DNA of 64,000 bases from Chlorops oryzae (Eukaryota > Arthropoda > Insecta > Diptera > Chloropidae), in NCBI GenBank assembly GCA_020466095.1, contig CM035806.1:67075589-67139588 (forward strand), written 5' to 3'. Position numbers and translations under genes: made by a program. Positions 12,674 through 24,063 of the stretch are shown here, piece after piece. Below the pieces are notes generated by a model that saw nothing but the letters and a program-made list of their open reading frames with translations, did not search any database and was not told where the DNA came from. The stretch's first letter is position 1, and every line of letters begins with the position of its first letter.

Positions 12674-12687
12674 ATTAACCAAAAAGG
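12674..12687. repeat. right target-site duplication of the LINE
   Basis: ATTAACCAAAAAGG directly after the (ATT)n tail; identical to 8757-8770. Confidence 0.9.
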
Positions 12688-13026
12688 GATAAAAATTGCA
12701 TTCAGATTATTATCTATATTCACTCAAGATCGTGTTCTTGCACAAATTTTCGCATTGGATTTTTCTTTCTGTATTTTTTATTTCGATTTAACATGAGTCA
12801 CATAAGATATACGACATTTATGTGCTTACTTTTACTTTTTTGAACTCCGAATTGAAGTTGAAGTTTGAACTTCCTTCGACGACTAACTTTCGTGCTCGCG
12901 ATCAAGTAGCTGACTGTGCAAGATCAATCTTTATAGAACTCATAATTTAAGATGTTCATATAAATTGCATTTTCTATTATTATTATTATCGTTTTTTTTT
13001 TTTTTTTTTGGACAGGAATCGATCTC
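12688..13026. other. no gene recognised between LINE and Tc1 element
   Basis: AT-rich spacer with an ATT run (12977-12988) and a T-run of about 20 (12992-13010). Nothing else seen. Confidence 0.6.
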
Positions 13027-13028
13027 TA

Positions 13029-14468
13029 AGGTATGGTGCAAAACTATAAACAATGAAATATTTTTTATTCATTCGTTCTTTACGAAAAAAACTGTGCACT
13101 TTTTAAAAATTTAAATTGGGCATAAACATAACTAAAGTGTCCTCTTTAGAGAGGCTACACAGTATTTTTTGTTTACACTTTTGTTTTCGTAAAATTTTTG
13201 TTGTTGTGTGAGCGCCTTTTTAGCTCCAAACAAACTAGCGGTGCATAACTATAAACAATATAATACAAAAAAGGAAAAATCTCAATCAGTAGAAATCAAA
13301 AGTTAAACAATCTTTATTTTTTTATGTTGTAAAAGCTCCCTGAACACTTATACAATTAAATATGCGATTGGGCATTGAATCGGTGAGGTCTTTCAACAAA
13401 ATCCCGTCCAAATTGTCCCATACTCGTGAAATGGCTTCTTTAAGCTCATCTACGCTTTCATATTGTTTGTAAGCTGCATAAACGCGCCTTGTAAGGATTC
13501 CCCAAAGGTTCTCGATTGGGTTTAAATCCGGAGAGCAGGCTGGCCAGAAGAGTTTTGGGATATTTTGGGCACGTAGCCAAGTCAAAGTTTGCTTACTGAC
13601 ATGTATAGGCGCATTATCCTGCTGAAATTTCCAATTTTTATCCCTATTTTGGTTTAAAAATGGGATAAGACTACACTGAAGCACATTTATGTAGTCGGTG
13701 CTTTTCATTTTCGTTGACACGAATTGCAGCTCGAGCGCACCATCCCTTGAAAACGCGCCCCAAACCATCATAGATCCGCCTCCGAAATTCCGTTTTGAGA
13801 AATATTGGGGCTCCGTTATAAGGTCGCGCCAATAGGAGTGAAAATCGTCTGGGCCATTTCTTTTCGTCGGAAAAGATTACCTTTTAATTAAAATGTAAGA
13901 GCAGATCGAATGGTTTGAAACTTAAAACGAGCTAACCGTGGACCAGTCTGTTCTCATATTTTCTCGGGCAAAGCAGAGCCGGCGTTCTTTATGGCTGCTT
14001 GTCAAACGGGGAGCAGGCTTCATTTTTTGATGAACTAAATAAGGCGTGTTCGTAATTAGCCGAAGAACTGTCCATTTCGACACCTTATTGTCCACAGACG
14101 ATGCCAACTGCTTGCTGCTTAGGGATGAGTTGGCTGCTTTTCTCAATAGTTTGCGCTCCTCACGCTCCGAAAGCTTCTTTTTCCGGCCTCCTCGCTTATT
14201 TTTTCCATAATTTTGTGGATTTTGCAAAAAATGGTGCACACCATACCAGCTCCTTTTGATTTTTTTTGCAATTTCTTGCGTTGTCAGCCCTTGCTCTCTG
14301 AATGCAAGGATTTGACCTTGTTCGGTTCCACTTAAGAACTTACCACGCGGCATTTCGTCAAAGAATGAGAAAAATAGTACAAGCTATCACTTTCGAATAA
14401 CATTGCAGTAATAAGCTGTCATTTACATCGATTTTCTATTATATTGTTTATAGTTTTGCACCATACCT
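13029..14468 (-). mobile_element. Tc1-like DNA transposon with 26-bp terminal inverted repeats
   Basis: Ends are exact 26-bp inverted repeats starting AGGTATGGTGCAAAACTATA (13029-13054 and 14443-14468). TA lies on each side (13027-13028, 14469-14470), as expected for Tc1/mariner. Total 1440 bp with one transposase on the minus strand. A second copy of the terminal motif (GGTGCATAACTATAAACAAT) occurs inside the left end at about 13242, so the left end has an inner direct repeat, similar to IR/DR-type elements. Confidence 0.92.
13322..14353 (-). pseudogene. Tc1-like DD34E transposase, probable intron plus one frameshift
   Basis: Cut-and-paste transposase. The first part (14353-13937) has a helix-turn-helix start (MPRGKFLSGTEQGQILAF) and a basic GRRKK region. 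The second part has FSDEK (first Asp), QDNAPIH (second Asp) and SPDLNPIENLWG (Glu). Exactly 34 residues separate the second Asp and the Glu, so the DD34E triad is kept. Between the parts, 13936-13881 reads GT...AG on the minus strand (56 nt), and removing it joins the conserved core in frame; Minos transposase is known to have a short intron, so this is plausible. A further one-base shift in an A/T run near 13857-13859 breaks exon 2, so the copy is probably inactive unless that is a sequencing error. Confidence 0.85.
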
Positions 14469-14470
14469 TA

Positions 14471-15047
14471 TGTTTCCATAATAATGTGTATTTTTTCCAC
14501 AATTTCGTTTTATATAAATTCGTGTAAAAGGGGTTGTGGAGGAAATTAATTAATTTCATTTTGATGAACATGGGCAAATAATTCAGCGGCTCCATCTATT
14601 TATATATAGTTAATTAAATATGAAATTGAAGCCTTAAATTGCAACACATGGTTCGGGACCGAGGTGGTAAGACGCTGGCCTAAGATATATTTTGAGGGGT
14701 TTGGCCTGAAATCTGCAAAAATTAGATTCCTAACAGCAAAATCCATAGTATCAAAACCACCAAACACATAACCTTGAAACACGAAATCCCCAATTTTTGA
14801 GTACACCAATTATTAAGATTAAGCTTTGATATCGCCGCGATTTTCATGGAGTGGCATTTCACTAAAATATATCTATATAAATATATTTTTCCACTATTGG
14901 CTTCGCCATCTGATCGATCCGCTTCGTACCACCGCTTTAGTTTCTGGGGAATTTATGTTAGGCGATTTTGCGTTTGGATGTTCTGTTAATGGGGATTTAA
15001 AACTTCCTCCCATTTTCCAAGCATTTCGAGAAGTTTTGATTTCGCTT
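14471..15047. other. no gene recognised
   Basis: AT-rich stretch. A piece at about 14650-14690 (ACCGAGGTGGTAAGACGCTGG) resembles a tRNA A-box region, but no B box follows. Confidence 0.5.
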
Positions 15048-15050
15048 TAA

Positions 15051-16256
15051 AGGCGTATTTACACATTTGACAATTTTGTCAAAAGCTCTCTCAACAAAAT
15101 CGTCAAAAAGTGTAAACGTCAAAAATTTTGACATCAAACTCGCTTCTTGATTTTGAAGTGAATTATCTTCAAAAAATTTGTTGAAATAGTGACAATAGAG
15201 TAAACACAAAAAGTTTTCAAAAAGAGAAAATTGACAGTCATTCAAAACAGAATCGACATGCTCATTTTATTTTGATAAATTATCAAAATTTCAAGAAAAG
15301 TAAATACAGTCAAAAATATAAAAATACTTAGTTAGAATTTGACCATGACCACCATTGTCGAAATTCGCAAAAAATTGATTTTCACTATTTCGGATTGAGT
15401 ATTTCGCAGCTAAATGTCCTCTTACGGTTGAAATTTGACCAAGACCACCATCCGCGAAATTCGCAAAAATGTTATTTTCACTATTTTGAATTGAGTATAT
15501 CGCAGCTAGACCTAATGCCCTCTTACGGTAAAATTTTGACCATTACCATCATTCGCGAAATTTGCAAAAATTTGATTTTCACTATTTTGAATTGCGTATT
15601 TCGCAGCTAGATATAATGTCCTCTAACGGTTAAACTTTGACCATGACCACCATCCGCGAAAGTTTTGTGCTTAATAATAATTTCGAGTTTGAGAAGCAAA
15701 ATCGAAGAACAGATAAGGTCCCTTTATATAGATATCCAAGCTAGAACAGCGAAAACGGCAGGAATTTTCGTTAGGGTAATGTTTTAATATATTTTAAGCT
15801 GAGGAAAAGGTATTTGTGCAATCGGGTAAGCCGATATAAACTTTCTTATATTATTAATTAAAATGGCCTCGCAGGCTGCGGAGGGCCCTATCACGATCCT
15901 TAGATATCCAAAAATCCTTTGTTAATTTTTTGGACCTTTCTTGATCCTTCCTCTATTATGCTATTATATCCCTTCTTTTTCCCCCAAATTTGGAGTTGAC
16001 TCTTCAAAAGCCAATTTGAAAGACTTTTTGATTTCAAAATAATTCATAAAATTTTGACCGAACGTATAAACACTATTTTGAAGGTTGGCATCAAAAACTC
16101 TCTATTCAGCTCTCACATATTTTGACATTGCTTTAGTTTTTTTTTGAGAGAGTATTTTGACGTCAAATTTATGTAGTGTTAAAAAGAAGAATTAAAAAAA
16201 TATTTCCAATTTTGACGTAAATTTTTTTTAAATATGTCAAATGTGTAAATGCGCCT
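15051..16256. mobile_element. inverted-repeat element with TAA duplication and internal minisatellite
   Basis: Ends are AGGCGTATTTACACATTTGA and its near inverse TCAAATGTGTAAATGCGCCT. TAA flanks both sides (15048-15050, 16257-16259), the 3-bp duplication of PIF/Harbinger-type elements. The interior has no transposase but carries a ~100-bp tandem repeat. Many TTTGACA / TGTCAAA blocks make the arms self-complementary. Confidence 0.75.
15337..15665. repeat. minisatellite of ~96-101-bp units
   Basis: Three and a part units, each with TTTGACCATGACCACCAT, CGAAATTCGCAAAAA, ATTTTCACTATTTTGAATTG and CGCAGCTA blocks. Unit starts (GACCA) are at about 15341, 15437, 15538 and 15639. Confidence 0.85.
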
Positions 16257-16445
16257 TAACATTAAATTGGGGTATCACTGTGGCGTTGCCAGCTTCACAC
16301 CGAAAATTTTGTTTTTGCTATAACTTTTGAACCTAGGGTGGGCAAATGAAAATTTTTCCTGGGCATAAGTGGGCATACCTTGGGCAAACGAATGCCATAG
16401 CTTTCGGTTTTTAATTCGACGTTGTACATGCCAACTTCACAGGGC

Positions 16446-16983
16446 TATCGATTTAGACATGTCCGTCTGTACGTCCGTCCGTCTGTCCGTCTGTTCATCC
16501 GTCTGTGGTCGGATCTCCTCCGAAACGGCTGGACCAACCAAGTCAAAATTCGGCACACAGGTATATCGAGATACGAGTATGACCCTAACTAAAAATGGGA
16601 GACATCCGCTCACTGCCACGCCCACAAATGAATTTAATGTGTTTTCAGTAAAATGCTTGTAACTTGCGAGCCACTCAACACATTTCATTGATATTTGGTG
16701 TGTTGGTAAGCTACGAAAAGGGACATATCCTGGAAAAAAAATGGATGCCGTCCTCCTCGAGCCACGCCCACAAATAAGGGTTTGTCATAACATGTGAAGT
16801 AAAAAGCGTAGAAGCTTCAAATTCGCAACATAGGTTGACCAAGGCGAATGAAAGGTGTAGGAAAAAATTCTATGTTGCCCGCCCACTGCAACGCCCACAA
16901 ATGAAGAACTTTCGTAACATAGTGCGCCAAAATTTCGGTACACTGGGTATTTCAAAGTCGACCGACTTTAGCTTTCTTACTTG
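16446..16983 (+). mobile_element. Helentron/DINE-1-like repeat, family 1, copy E (5' truncated)
   Basis: Begins inside the family at ATCGATTTAGACATGTCCGT. It has the GTCY microsatellite, GGATCTCCTCCGAAACGGCT and the single-unit region, and ends with the shortened hairpin AAAGTCGACCGACTTT and CTTACTTG|TTT. The 5' ~130 bp are missing. Confidence 0.8.
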
Positions 16984-17490
16984 TTTAATATTTATTTTTC
17001 AATAAAAAATTCTTTGAAGTGAATTCTCAAAGGCGTTAAAGAATGCAATCAATTTGATTTAAAATCATTTGAAGTCACAATCTTTGACTAACTTTAATGA
17101 TTACAATAAAAAATTGCATTACTGTCTAAAGACTGCAAATTGCAGTTTTTAGTCTTTTTCGTTATTCATGAATAATTAGTCTTTTCTGAAATCGCGTACT
17201 GACTAAAAAAATTTTTAATGCAGTCTTTCCTGAATATTGGGACTGCAAGTCAGTGATTGCAATCAATGAATAACGAAAAAATTAATAATAAAAAAAAGAC
17301 TAATTATTCAGGGATAACAAAAATGATTTAGATTTGTTTTTTGCAGTCTTATTCCTGACTTAAAAAATGACTACAATCATTTTTCGGGCAATCAAAAGAC
17401 TAAATATTCAGAAATGATTGCACATTTCACAAGAACTTGAGCAACCAAAAACTCAAGTCAGCGTTTTGATCAACGAATTTAAGTTGCTTT
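16984..17490. other. no gene recognised
   Basis: AT-rich and rich in repeats of AATGATT / GACTGCAA / AGTCTTTT words on both strands, suggesting an old inverted-repeat element, but no clean ends were found. Confidence 0.5.
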
Positions 17491-17493
17491 TTT

Positions 17494-17572
17494 AGCGTAA
17501 TGGTCAAGACACCGATTTACTAACCCAGAGTTCTGCAGTTCGAGGCTCGGCCGAGGCGAGAAAATCAAAAAA
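17494..17572 (+). repeat. tRNA-like SINE-type sequence
   Basis: TTAGCGTAATGGTCAAGACA resembles a tRNA A-box region and GCAGTTCGAGGCTCGG a weak B box. It is followed by GGCGAGAAAA like the copies at 26048 and 27400. The inverted-repeat element at 17580 begins just behind it. Confidence 0.45.
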
Positions 17573-17579
17573 GAAGTAA

Positions 17580-19012
17580 AAGCTAGTACACAAAGGTAAA
17601 GGAATTTGACACTCAATACAAAAATGTATGGGACAATTCCTTCGCGGAATTCAAAGAAATTATAACCCATGGCATGGCAGTGGCGTAGGTAGGATTTTGA
17701 AAAGGGGGAAATTACAAATAGTAATAAGTTTTGAAAAACTCAATAAAAACTCAAACTAATATAAGATACATTATTTCAAATTTCATTGTATCACACAATG
17801 ATGTTGGCATTTCATACCGGTTGAACCACATTTTAAATCGTAAATTGAACTTTAATGAACAGACCGCTTCTTAAATTAGTCTTAGGTTTGTGACTATGTA
17901 AATGCACTAGGGATGATCAAAAGCTATCGATGTTCATTTAACGTTGCCACATTCGTTGTATTTAGCTGAAATTGGCTATTTTTATAGAAATGGTTTTAGA
18001 TATTTTCACAGCATTTATATTGATTTGAAACCAAACATAAATAAATTCATCCAAAACTAGACCTAGACTGATGTTGAGGTTTGTTTATCGTCTGGCAGCA
18101 GGTTTAATTGAAAACGAACTGAAGCATTGAAAATGAATGTATTCCACTTAGGTTAACATAAGCCTACGGCAGGATTTCCATTGCCAATGTGGATAAATTA
18201 GTTCTTAATCATTTTTGAATCAGTTCATTATATTGCACGTTTCATATGTAGTTTCTTGAGAAGCGCACTAAGGGGTAATTTAGTAAGAAAAACTTTTTTC
18301 ATGATTTAAAACTACATAAATGTAAAAATATTTGATAAGAGGTTGGTATTTTGGTCATACGTTTTTTTTTTTTGCTATTTTAGCTTTTTCGTTTTTGATA
18401 TTTTCATGGAAGCGCTGTGTTCGCTTAAATGTAATGCTCGAATTCGTCATCGATTATTCGCAAGCATAGATCTAAAAGGACACCCTTATGCAGGGTACAC
18501 ATGGGCACATGGGGATGTAAACATCTATGATTCTAAACAACTCCCACTCAACAATCGTGGTTTTTACTTCGTGCATATATACCGAATTTAAAACACATTC
18601 ATTCCTTCACATTTTATGAGGCAAATCCTTCCCCCTTACCTACGCCACTGACTCAAGGTAATTCCTTCGGCTAGTACACAAGAGTTGAAAAAAGAGCGAA
18701 GGAACTTGACGTTGCTTTTACTTTAAAAATTGTCAACAAATGGCGCTGAAGCGAATTTCTTCGCCATTTATTGGCCGAGTTGAATAAAATGCGAAGGAAT
18801 TTTGACATAAGCACCTGATTCTATCGGAAAAATATGGAGAACAGTTATACTGAGTTTGAATATTAATATTACTAAGCTTCAAATAGCTATAATATATTTG
18901 AATTCAATTCTACCGCCTTATAGTATTTGTCAATCTGACATTCGTTCGCGGAAATAAAATTTGTTCAGCCTCAATTCCGCCAATGAATTCCTTTGCCTTT
19001 GTGTACTAGCTT
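17580..19012. mobile_element. inverted-repeat element with TAA duplication (host of a nested element)
   Basis: Ends AAGCTAGTACACAAAGG and CCTTTGTGTACTAGCTT are exact inverses. TAA flanks both (17577-17579, 19013-19015). The interior is interrupted by a second element at 17678-18650. No transposase recognised. The TAA duplication suggests PIF/Harbinger-type mobilisation. Confidence 0.7.
17678..18650. mobile_element. CAGTGGCGTAGG-ended element, hAT-like, nested
   Basis: Left end CAGTGGCGTAGGTAGGATTT and right end CTTACCTACGCCACTG are inverse over about 14 bp. CAGTGGCG-type ends are common among hAT elements. The flanking 8-mers (TGGCATGG and ACTCAAGG) do not match, so the target duplication is lost or the family call is wrong. 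No transposase ORF seen. Confidence 0.55.
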
Positions 19013-19269
19013 TAATAAACGTTTTAACTAAAAGATATCTCAAAAAAAAAAAGGCAAAATAAACAACACAAAAAAACAAAAAGTTTTTTTTCTTCATTTT
19101 TTTAAATAAAAATAAATATTTAAAAAAAAACTCACCCTCATTCAAAGGCATAGGTACCCAGCAGCGTAAATGGAAGTAATTAACCTCAAAGCAAGTGTTC
19201 TTAAAATACTCCCTACCCGAGTACTCCCAATAAAACAGATTGACATATAAAAGGCGAGTACACTAAAGT

Positions 19270-19385
19270 TTACTCACTTTGAGATCGAAGGTGGATGAGT
19301 TCGTTCATTAATGTACGTTTGCTGCTTAAGACTCTCGCTCAGCAACCACGTGGGTCGGGGTTCGATCCCTGGCTCTGATGAGAAG
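19270..19385 (+). repeat. tRNA-like SINE-type sequence
   Basis: Contains TGCTTAAGACTCTCGCTCAGC and GGGGTTCGATCCCTGGC (clear B box), then T-rich sequence. It is homologous to 6869-6952. Confidence 0.55.
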
Positions 19386-20148
19386 ATTTTTTTTTTCAAG
19401 GTTTTTTTTGTTCATATTTTCATTTATTTTTTTAATAGTTAATTCTGAAAGCCTGTTACTTTAAATACGTTTTGTGTCCATTAACAATGAATATCTGCTG
19501 AATTGAAATAGCGAGCTACGTGGTCAAACAACTCAATTACATGAGGGTGTAATTTTATAAGATCATGGGTCAAAAACCCAAAAAAATTTTCATAATATTT
19601 CGGTTGGGACTTTCAAGCAAGTGTTGAGATTTAATGCGCTTTGACAGTCTGGAGGCCTACTTTTTTGTGTTTTGCATAAGCGGTTCTTAATTTCGTATGT
19701 TTATGTAATCGGTTTAGGGTATTATGTTTTATAAAAAATTTGAAGCTCAACACAACATTTCCGGGTATCAGATTGTTAATTTCGCTCTCGGCTATGAATA
19801 ATCCATTCATTCATAGACATTTCGTAAGCACGAAAGTATCTGCTTTAAATTTTATTAAATAAAAGAGAATAATTTTTAAGAAAAGTCATAGACATTAATG
19901 TGGATTTATGCTGTGGTATTAATTGCACGGACGTCGTCGTCTATCAGAAAAATAACCTCCCAGCAAATACGAGAAGAGCTTAAAAATTATTACTATTATT
20001 ATTACATCTAAAATTTTTTTTTCTTTTTTGCTATTCATTCATTTAAGCCGCATTAGAAATGAAATTCTCAATTGGAAATGGCAATTTTCTAAAAAAAAAA
20101 AAATTTGATCTTCTTTCCTTTTATTTTTTATCCTCTTAAATGCCATAG
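19386..20148. other. no gene recognised upstream of the first Vmat coding exon
   Basis: AT-rich. The last ~60 bp are pyrimidine-rich and end in CCATAG (about 20148), a plausible splice acceptor for the Vmat exon. No promoter can be assigned by eye. Confidence 0.5.
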
Positions 20149-20803
20149 TAACAAGCTGGTGGCGAAATGCAATCGACTGATACTGGTGATGGGTCACGAA
20201 ATTTTAAACAGGCACCATCAACCAGCAAGGAAGCCACATCATTCACCGCAGCCAACAATATCAATCCCACCATAACAACAACAACGACAACCATATACAC
20301 CAGCAATCATGAAACACCGAGCAAAAATCCTTTCCGTCAACCTCAACCACCACATCATCAGTTGCAATTGAATAATTCGTTGGGGAATAGCAGACAACAT
20401 GGCAACAGCGATGCTGCGGAACGTGGTGCCAGTGAAATAGCCGATGGTGGTAGAGCCGATGCTACAGGCGATAAGACTGGCACGGCTACGGGCCAGACAG
20501 GGACTGGGAGTGGAAGTGGTGGTGTGAGTGCCGGTGGCGGTGGTGGCGGACGCGTTGGCATTTTGGGTGTTGGTGCCGTAACGCCAACACCATCACCAAC
20601 AGTAATAAAAAAATTGCCACCAACTCAACAATGGCAGGCACCACAGCCACCACCAGATCATAATCGTCAAGAAGATTATCGCGCTGCCGGCTCATTATCT
20701 GCTCTGAAGAATTGGCTTATCGGTTGGCGAGGCTCGAGACGTTTGGTCCTGGTCATTGTTGCGATTGCATTACTATTGGATAATATGCTGCTGACAACTG
20801 TGG
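20149..20803 (+). CDS. Vmat: vesicular monoamine transporter, first coding exon (N-terminus and TM1)
   Basis: Proton-coupled antiporter that loads dopamine, serotonin, octopamine or histamine into secretory vesicles. ATG is at 20167; the codons give 212 residues. Most is a long cytosolic N-terminus, rich in Thr/Asn/Gly with a run of glycines near residue 120 and a proline stretch near 140-160. It ends in the first membrane helix, SRRLVLVIVAIALLLDNML, whose LLLDNML is the signature of vesicular amine transporters. The exon ends after one base of a Val codon with donor G|GTGAGT (20804). It joins 62075 in the same phase to give TTVVPIIPEFLY, which is why I pair the two across 41 kb. A 3' splice site-like CCATAG at 20148 suggests a noncoding exon lies upstream. 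The N-terminus appears long for the family. Confidence 0.9.
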
Positions 20804-21424
20804 GTGAGTTCATACATACAAAAATAATTCACTCATACATATTTATGCAATATGCTTATGCGTTTTCCTTCGAACATTTTTTCTAAGTGATTAGCATTTT
20901 CACCGCATTAAGCTAAGACCGCAATCACGTAGAAATTGTCTGACGAGAGGACATAAATTTTCTTTCTCTCTCGTCCCATCGTCCCACCGTCCCATAGCCC
21001 CATCGTGATATCGTCCTATCGTTTTATCCTTCAATCTAGCCACTTAACTTAATGAATGTTCCTCGTGATTTGCTTTATTGCGGTTGTAAGTAAAGCTAAT
21101 GTTTCTTGACATACATTCGAAACGATTCCTTTTACCTTCAACACCTTTCATTGCATAAAAGATAAATCGCTTTAGCAAATAAATAAATTGATAGTTAGAC
21201 AGACCGATAGACACACAGAGGCAGACACACTTACACACCCATATAGACGGATGGACTGGTTGGCTGATGTGCACGACTATGGCTTGCACACAAAAGGATA
21301 TTGTATGCCTGTTTATTGATGAAAAACAAACAAAAAATCTCCAATGGAACACAACCATATAGAATTATACTACTTGTATTCATGCGAGTTTGTATGACGC
21401 AGAAAAATGTAGTATAAACTACTA

Positions 21425-21776
21425 TGTAGCAAGTGCAACTAGTTCCTTACTAGTGCAAAAGCCACCAGTACTAGTTCTTTTCAATATAAAATTCCGTCGA
21501 AAATAAGCATAAAATATATTTAGAAAAGTACTAGTGCAGCCAGTATAAAACTAGTTCGTTTGGCGGCAATTGGATACATTTGCACTAGTTAAATACTAGT
21601 GGTTTCATAGAAAAAATTGCTACTTCTAGGGGTTTTTTGTTTTGTCCTGAAGGATGTTTTTTTATTTCACTCTCCTCAGGTATGAAAGCTTGAAACGCGC
21701 TCAACAAAGCGAATGATTAAAATTGTTGACTTTTTGACTAGTGAATTACTTGAAAAACTTTAGTTGCACTTGCTAC
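21425..21776. mobile_element. MITE with TGTAGCAAGTGCAACTA inverted ends
   Basis: TGTAGCAAGTGCAACTA (21425-21441) and its exact inverse (21760-21776) bound 352 bp that are dense in ACTAGT words. No coding capacity and no certain target duplication. Confidence 0.6.
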
Positions 21777-22384
21777 AAGGTAAATGAAAATGAAATCCTA
21801 CGATTTGTACGAATTTTTTATGCCCAAATTAAATAAAAAAAAAACTATTGTTTAAGAAAAAACCATTTGAACATGCTATAAATATGGTGGAAGTTTCACC
21901 AAAAGTTTCACTAGTTCTGGTAGTTCTAGTACAACTACCAGTTCTTTTAAGATAATTTACCTACTGTTTGCTATAGGGTAAGTATTCAACATTCGAACGA
22001 AGTTGAAAGTTGCAGTTGTATTTAAGGGTAGACAGAGGGTAAAACCCCCTTTGTAATGCGAGGAATCATAAAGAAGCAATGTGAGTTCATCCGCGACATA
22101 AATTTTTTAATAAATATTATGTACACTCAGAAGAAAAAAACTGCGTACGATGTTAATGTTTCAACATTTTCTCAAAATACCACCTTTTTTTTATAACATT
22201 ACTGATTAATTTTTTTTTTTTTTTCTTTATCGTGTTTTCGATAAATTTTACAACTTTAAGTCGACTTTCAACATTCCATAAAAAATTAAAAATTCAAAAA
22301 CTAAAAAAAGTCATATTTTAGGGCAATAAAAAGTCTGCGTACGCAATGTTTATTTTTCCAAAAAAAAAACGTTTTTGGGAACTT

Positions 22385-22690
22385 TAATATTTCGTTGGCT
22401 AGTTATGTTGTTTTTGAACCTCTACTAATCCTTCTAGCAAAGAATCAACCAGTTTCTTCAAAGATTCAAAAGTTATTGCATATCATTGAATCAGAATGAC
22501 CTCTTTCAGCATTGCCTTTGACGTTATTGGTAGGAATCAATTTTTCTGTTCTAAATGATGCCATAGGTCCTCTATTGCATACAGATCTGGAGATTGGGGA
22601 CACGTTTTAAGCTTATTGCGGACATTAAATAGCATCCAGAGTTTCGTAATGTGCACAGTCTGCTTTGGGTCGCTATCTCGTTAGAAGAAA
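22385..22690 (-). pseudogene. Tc1-like transposase relic, C-terminal part
   Basis: On the minus strand, 22688 to 22545 reads DSDPKQTVH (second catalytic Asp region) and then CPQSPDLYAIEDLW (third acidic residue region of DD34E Tc1). A stop at 22537 follows. The next ~150 bp still resemble the family C-terminus, ending in PTKY near 22395. Direct copies of CTGCGTACG (22142 and 22337) lie further left and may be inner/outer terminal repeats. The relic is short, stop-containing and cut on the right by a hAT-like end at 22809. Confidence 0.7.
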
Positions 22691-22936
22691 TCTTTATCAC
22701 TAAGGGCAAAGCATGCTGCAGTTTCCTTTAAATTATATTAAGGAATGTTCACATATTCTGCTGCATTTATATTAATCTCAAAAAGTCAATTTAATGACTG
22801 CTGCCCTAGCTATACACAGAGCCGGCCTTAGCCCTATCGGCGCCCTGGGGCAAAAAATTCTACGGCGCCCCCTTTTTTTAATTATACACATAGACGATAG
22901 AAAAGAACATAACAATAAAAAATTAAATAAACTTAT

Positions 22937-23826
22937 ATGGCATTCAGACCGCATCGAAATCCCGGGATTTCGGCACTTTTGAGGATTTCAGCCGATATCC
23001 AGTCGAAATCCGGCGGATTTCCCATACAAATGAATGTCAAACGAAATCCGCTCAGAAATTGGATTTCAACGAAATCCCGAGAGAAATCCGGAACAAACTG
23101 AATGCAATTCTGTGTTTTTCGATATGTATCGAAGAAATGCTGCAACACTACTGTCAAATTCTGGAAAAACCAAAGTAAACAAACAGGCAATGCTGCCACA
23201 CGCAAACGAAAAATTCCCTACAAACTAAAAAAAAATCAAAACAATTCTTTACGTTTTTCCCTACCACAAATATCGTTATATTCTTTTAAAAATAATATGC
23301 CTCTTGCATACCAAAATATATGAGTAGCCATGAATATGGTAGGCTAATATTTTTGAGAATCAGAATCAGGGTAGTCTGGAACTCCGAATCGTACTAAAGT
23401 CATTTGAAATTTTGTTTGTTTTTTTTATTTCAAATTATTCAAAAAAGCCTATACAAATACTATTTCAATTTTCAAATTTGTAGACCATCGACGCTTAACG
23501 ATAGCTTCTACCGAACTTTTCCACATAAACACAGTTTGGCATAGTTTTTATTTTGTCTTTTTAATTTTATGACAACCAAATTTATACATTTGCCGATTTT
23601 AAGAAATCTGTACTTTTGTCCCTACAAGTCATTTTTTGTTAAAAAAAAATCCCTTAAAATGTTTAAGGAAATTTCCCTACAATTGGCAGCACTACAAACA
23701 GATGAATGGCTGTCAAACCAAATCCTCTCAATGGCGATATTGTCGTGTGAACGCTTGGATTTCGATATGGATTTCACGAAATCCAAGAGCCGAAATCCCG
23801 GGATTTCGGTGCTCGTCTGAATGGCA
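22937..23826. mobile_element. inverted-repeat element 'GGCATTCAGAC', long copy
   Basis: Left end ATGGCATTCAGACCGCATCG and right end GTGCTCGTCTGAATGGCAT share ~38 bp of inverse similarity including GAAATCCCGGGATTTCGGC. Inner palindromes of GGATTTCG/CGAAATCC are frequent. A second, partial copy in opposite orientation lies at 34329-34886 and is very similar over several hundred bases. No transposase. Confidence 0.75.
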
Positions 23827-24063
23827 TATTAGACGTCTCATAACACAGGGGCTAGGTTTTTTGAAACTTCCATGCAAAGCGTAATCGCACTAAGCAATAA
23901 AAGGAACAAGTGTAAAAAGGGGGTAGGTTTCAAGGTCCTAAAAGATACGAAAAAAATGGTTTAGTTTTTTTTTTAGGTTTTTTAATTGAAATAACAATTA
24001 TTCAAAGAAACTTAAAAAAGTTACACTTGTTATAAACTTTGTTTAATTTAATGTTACATACAT

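Noticed and set aside
15337..15665. Regular ~100-bp repeats as a CRISPR-like array
   Set aside because: The whole unit repeats, with no unique spacers, in a eukaryotic inverted-repeat element; it is a minisatellite.
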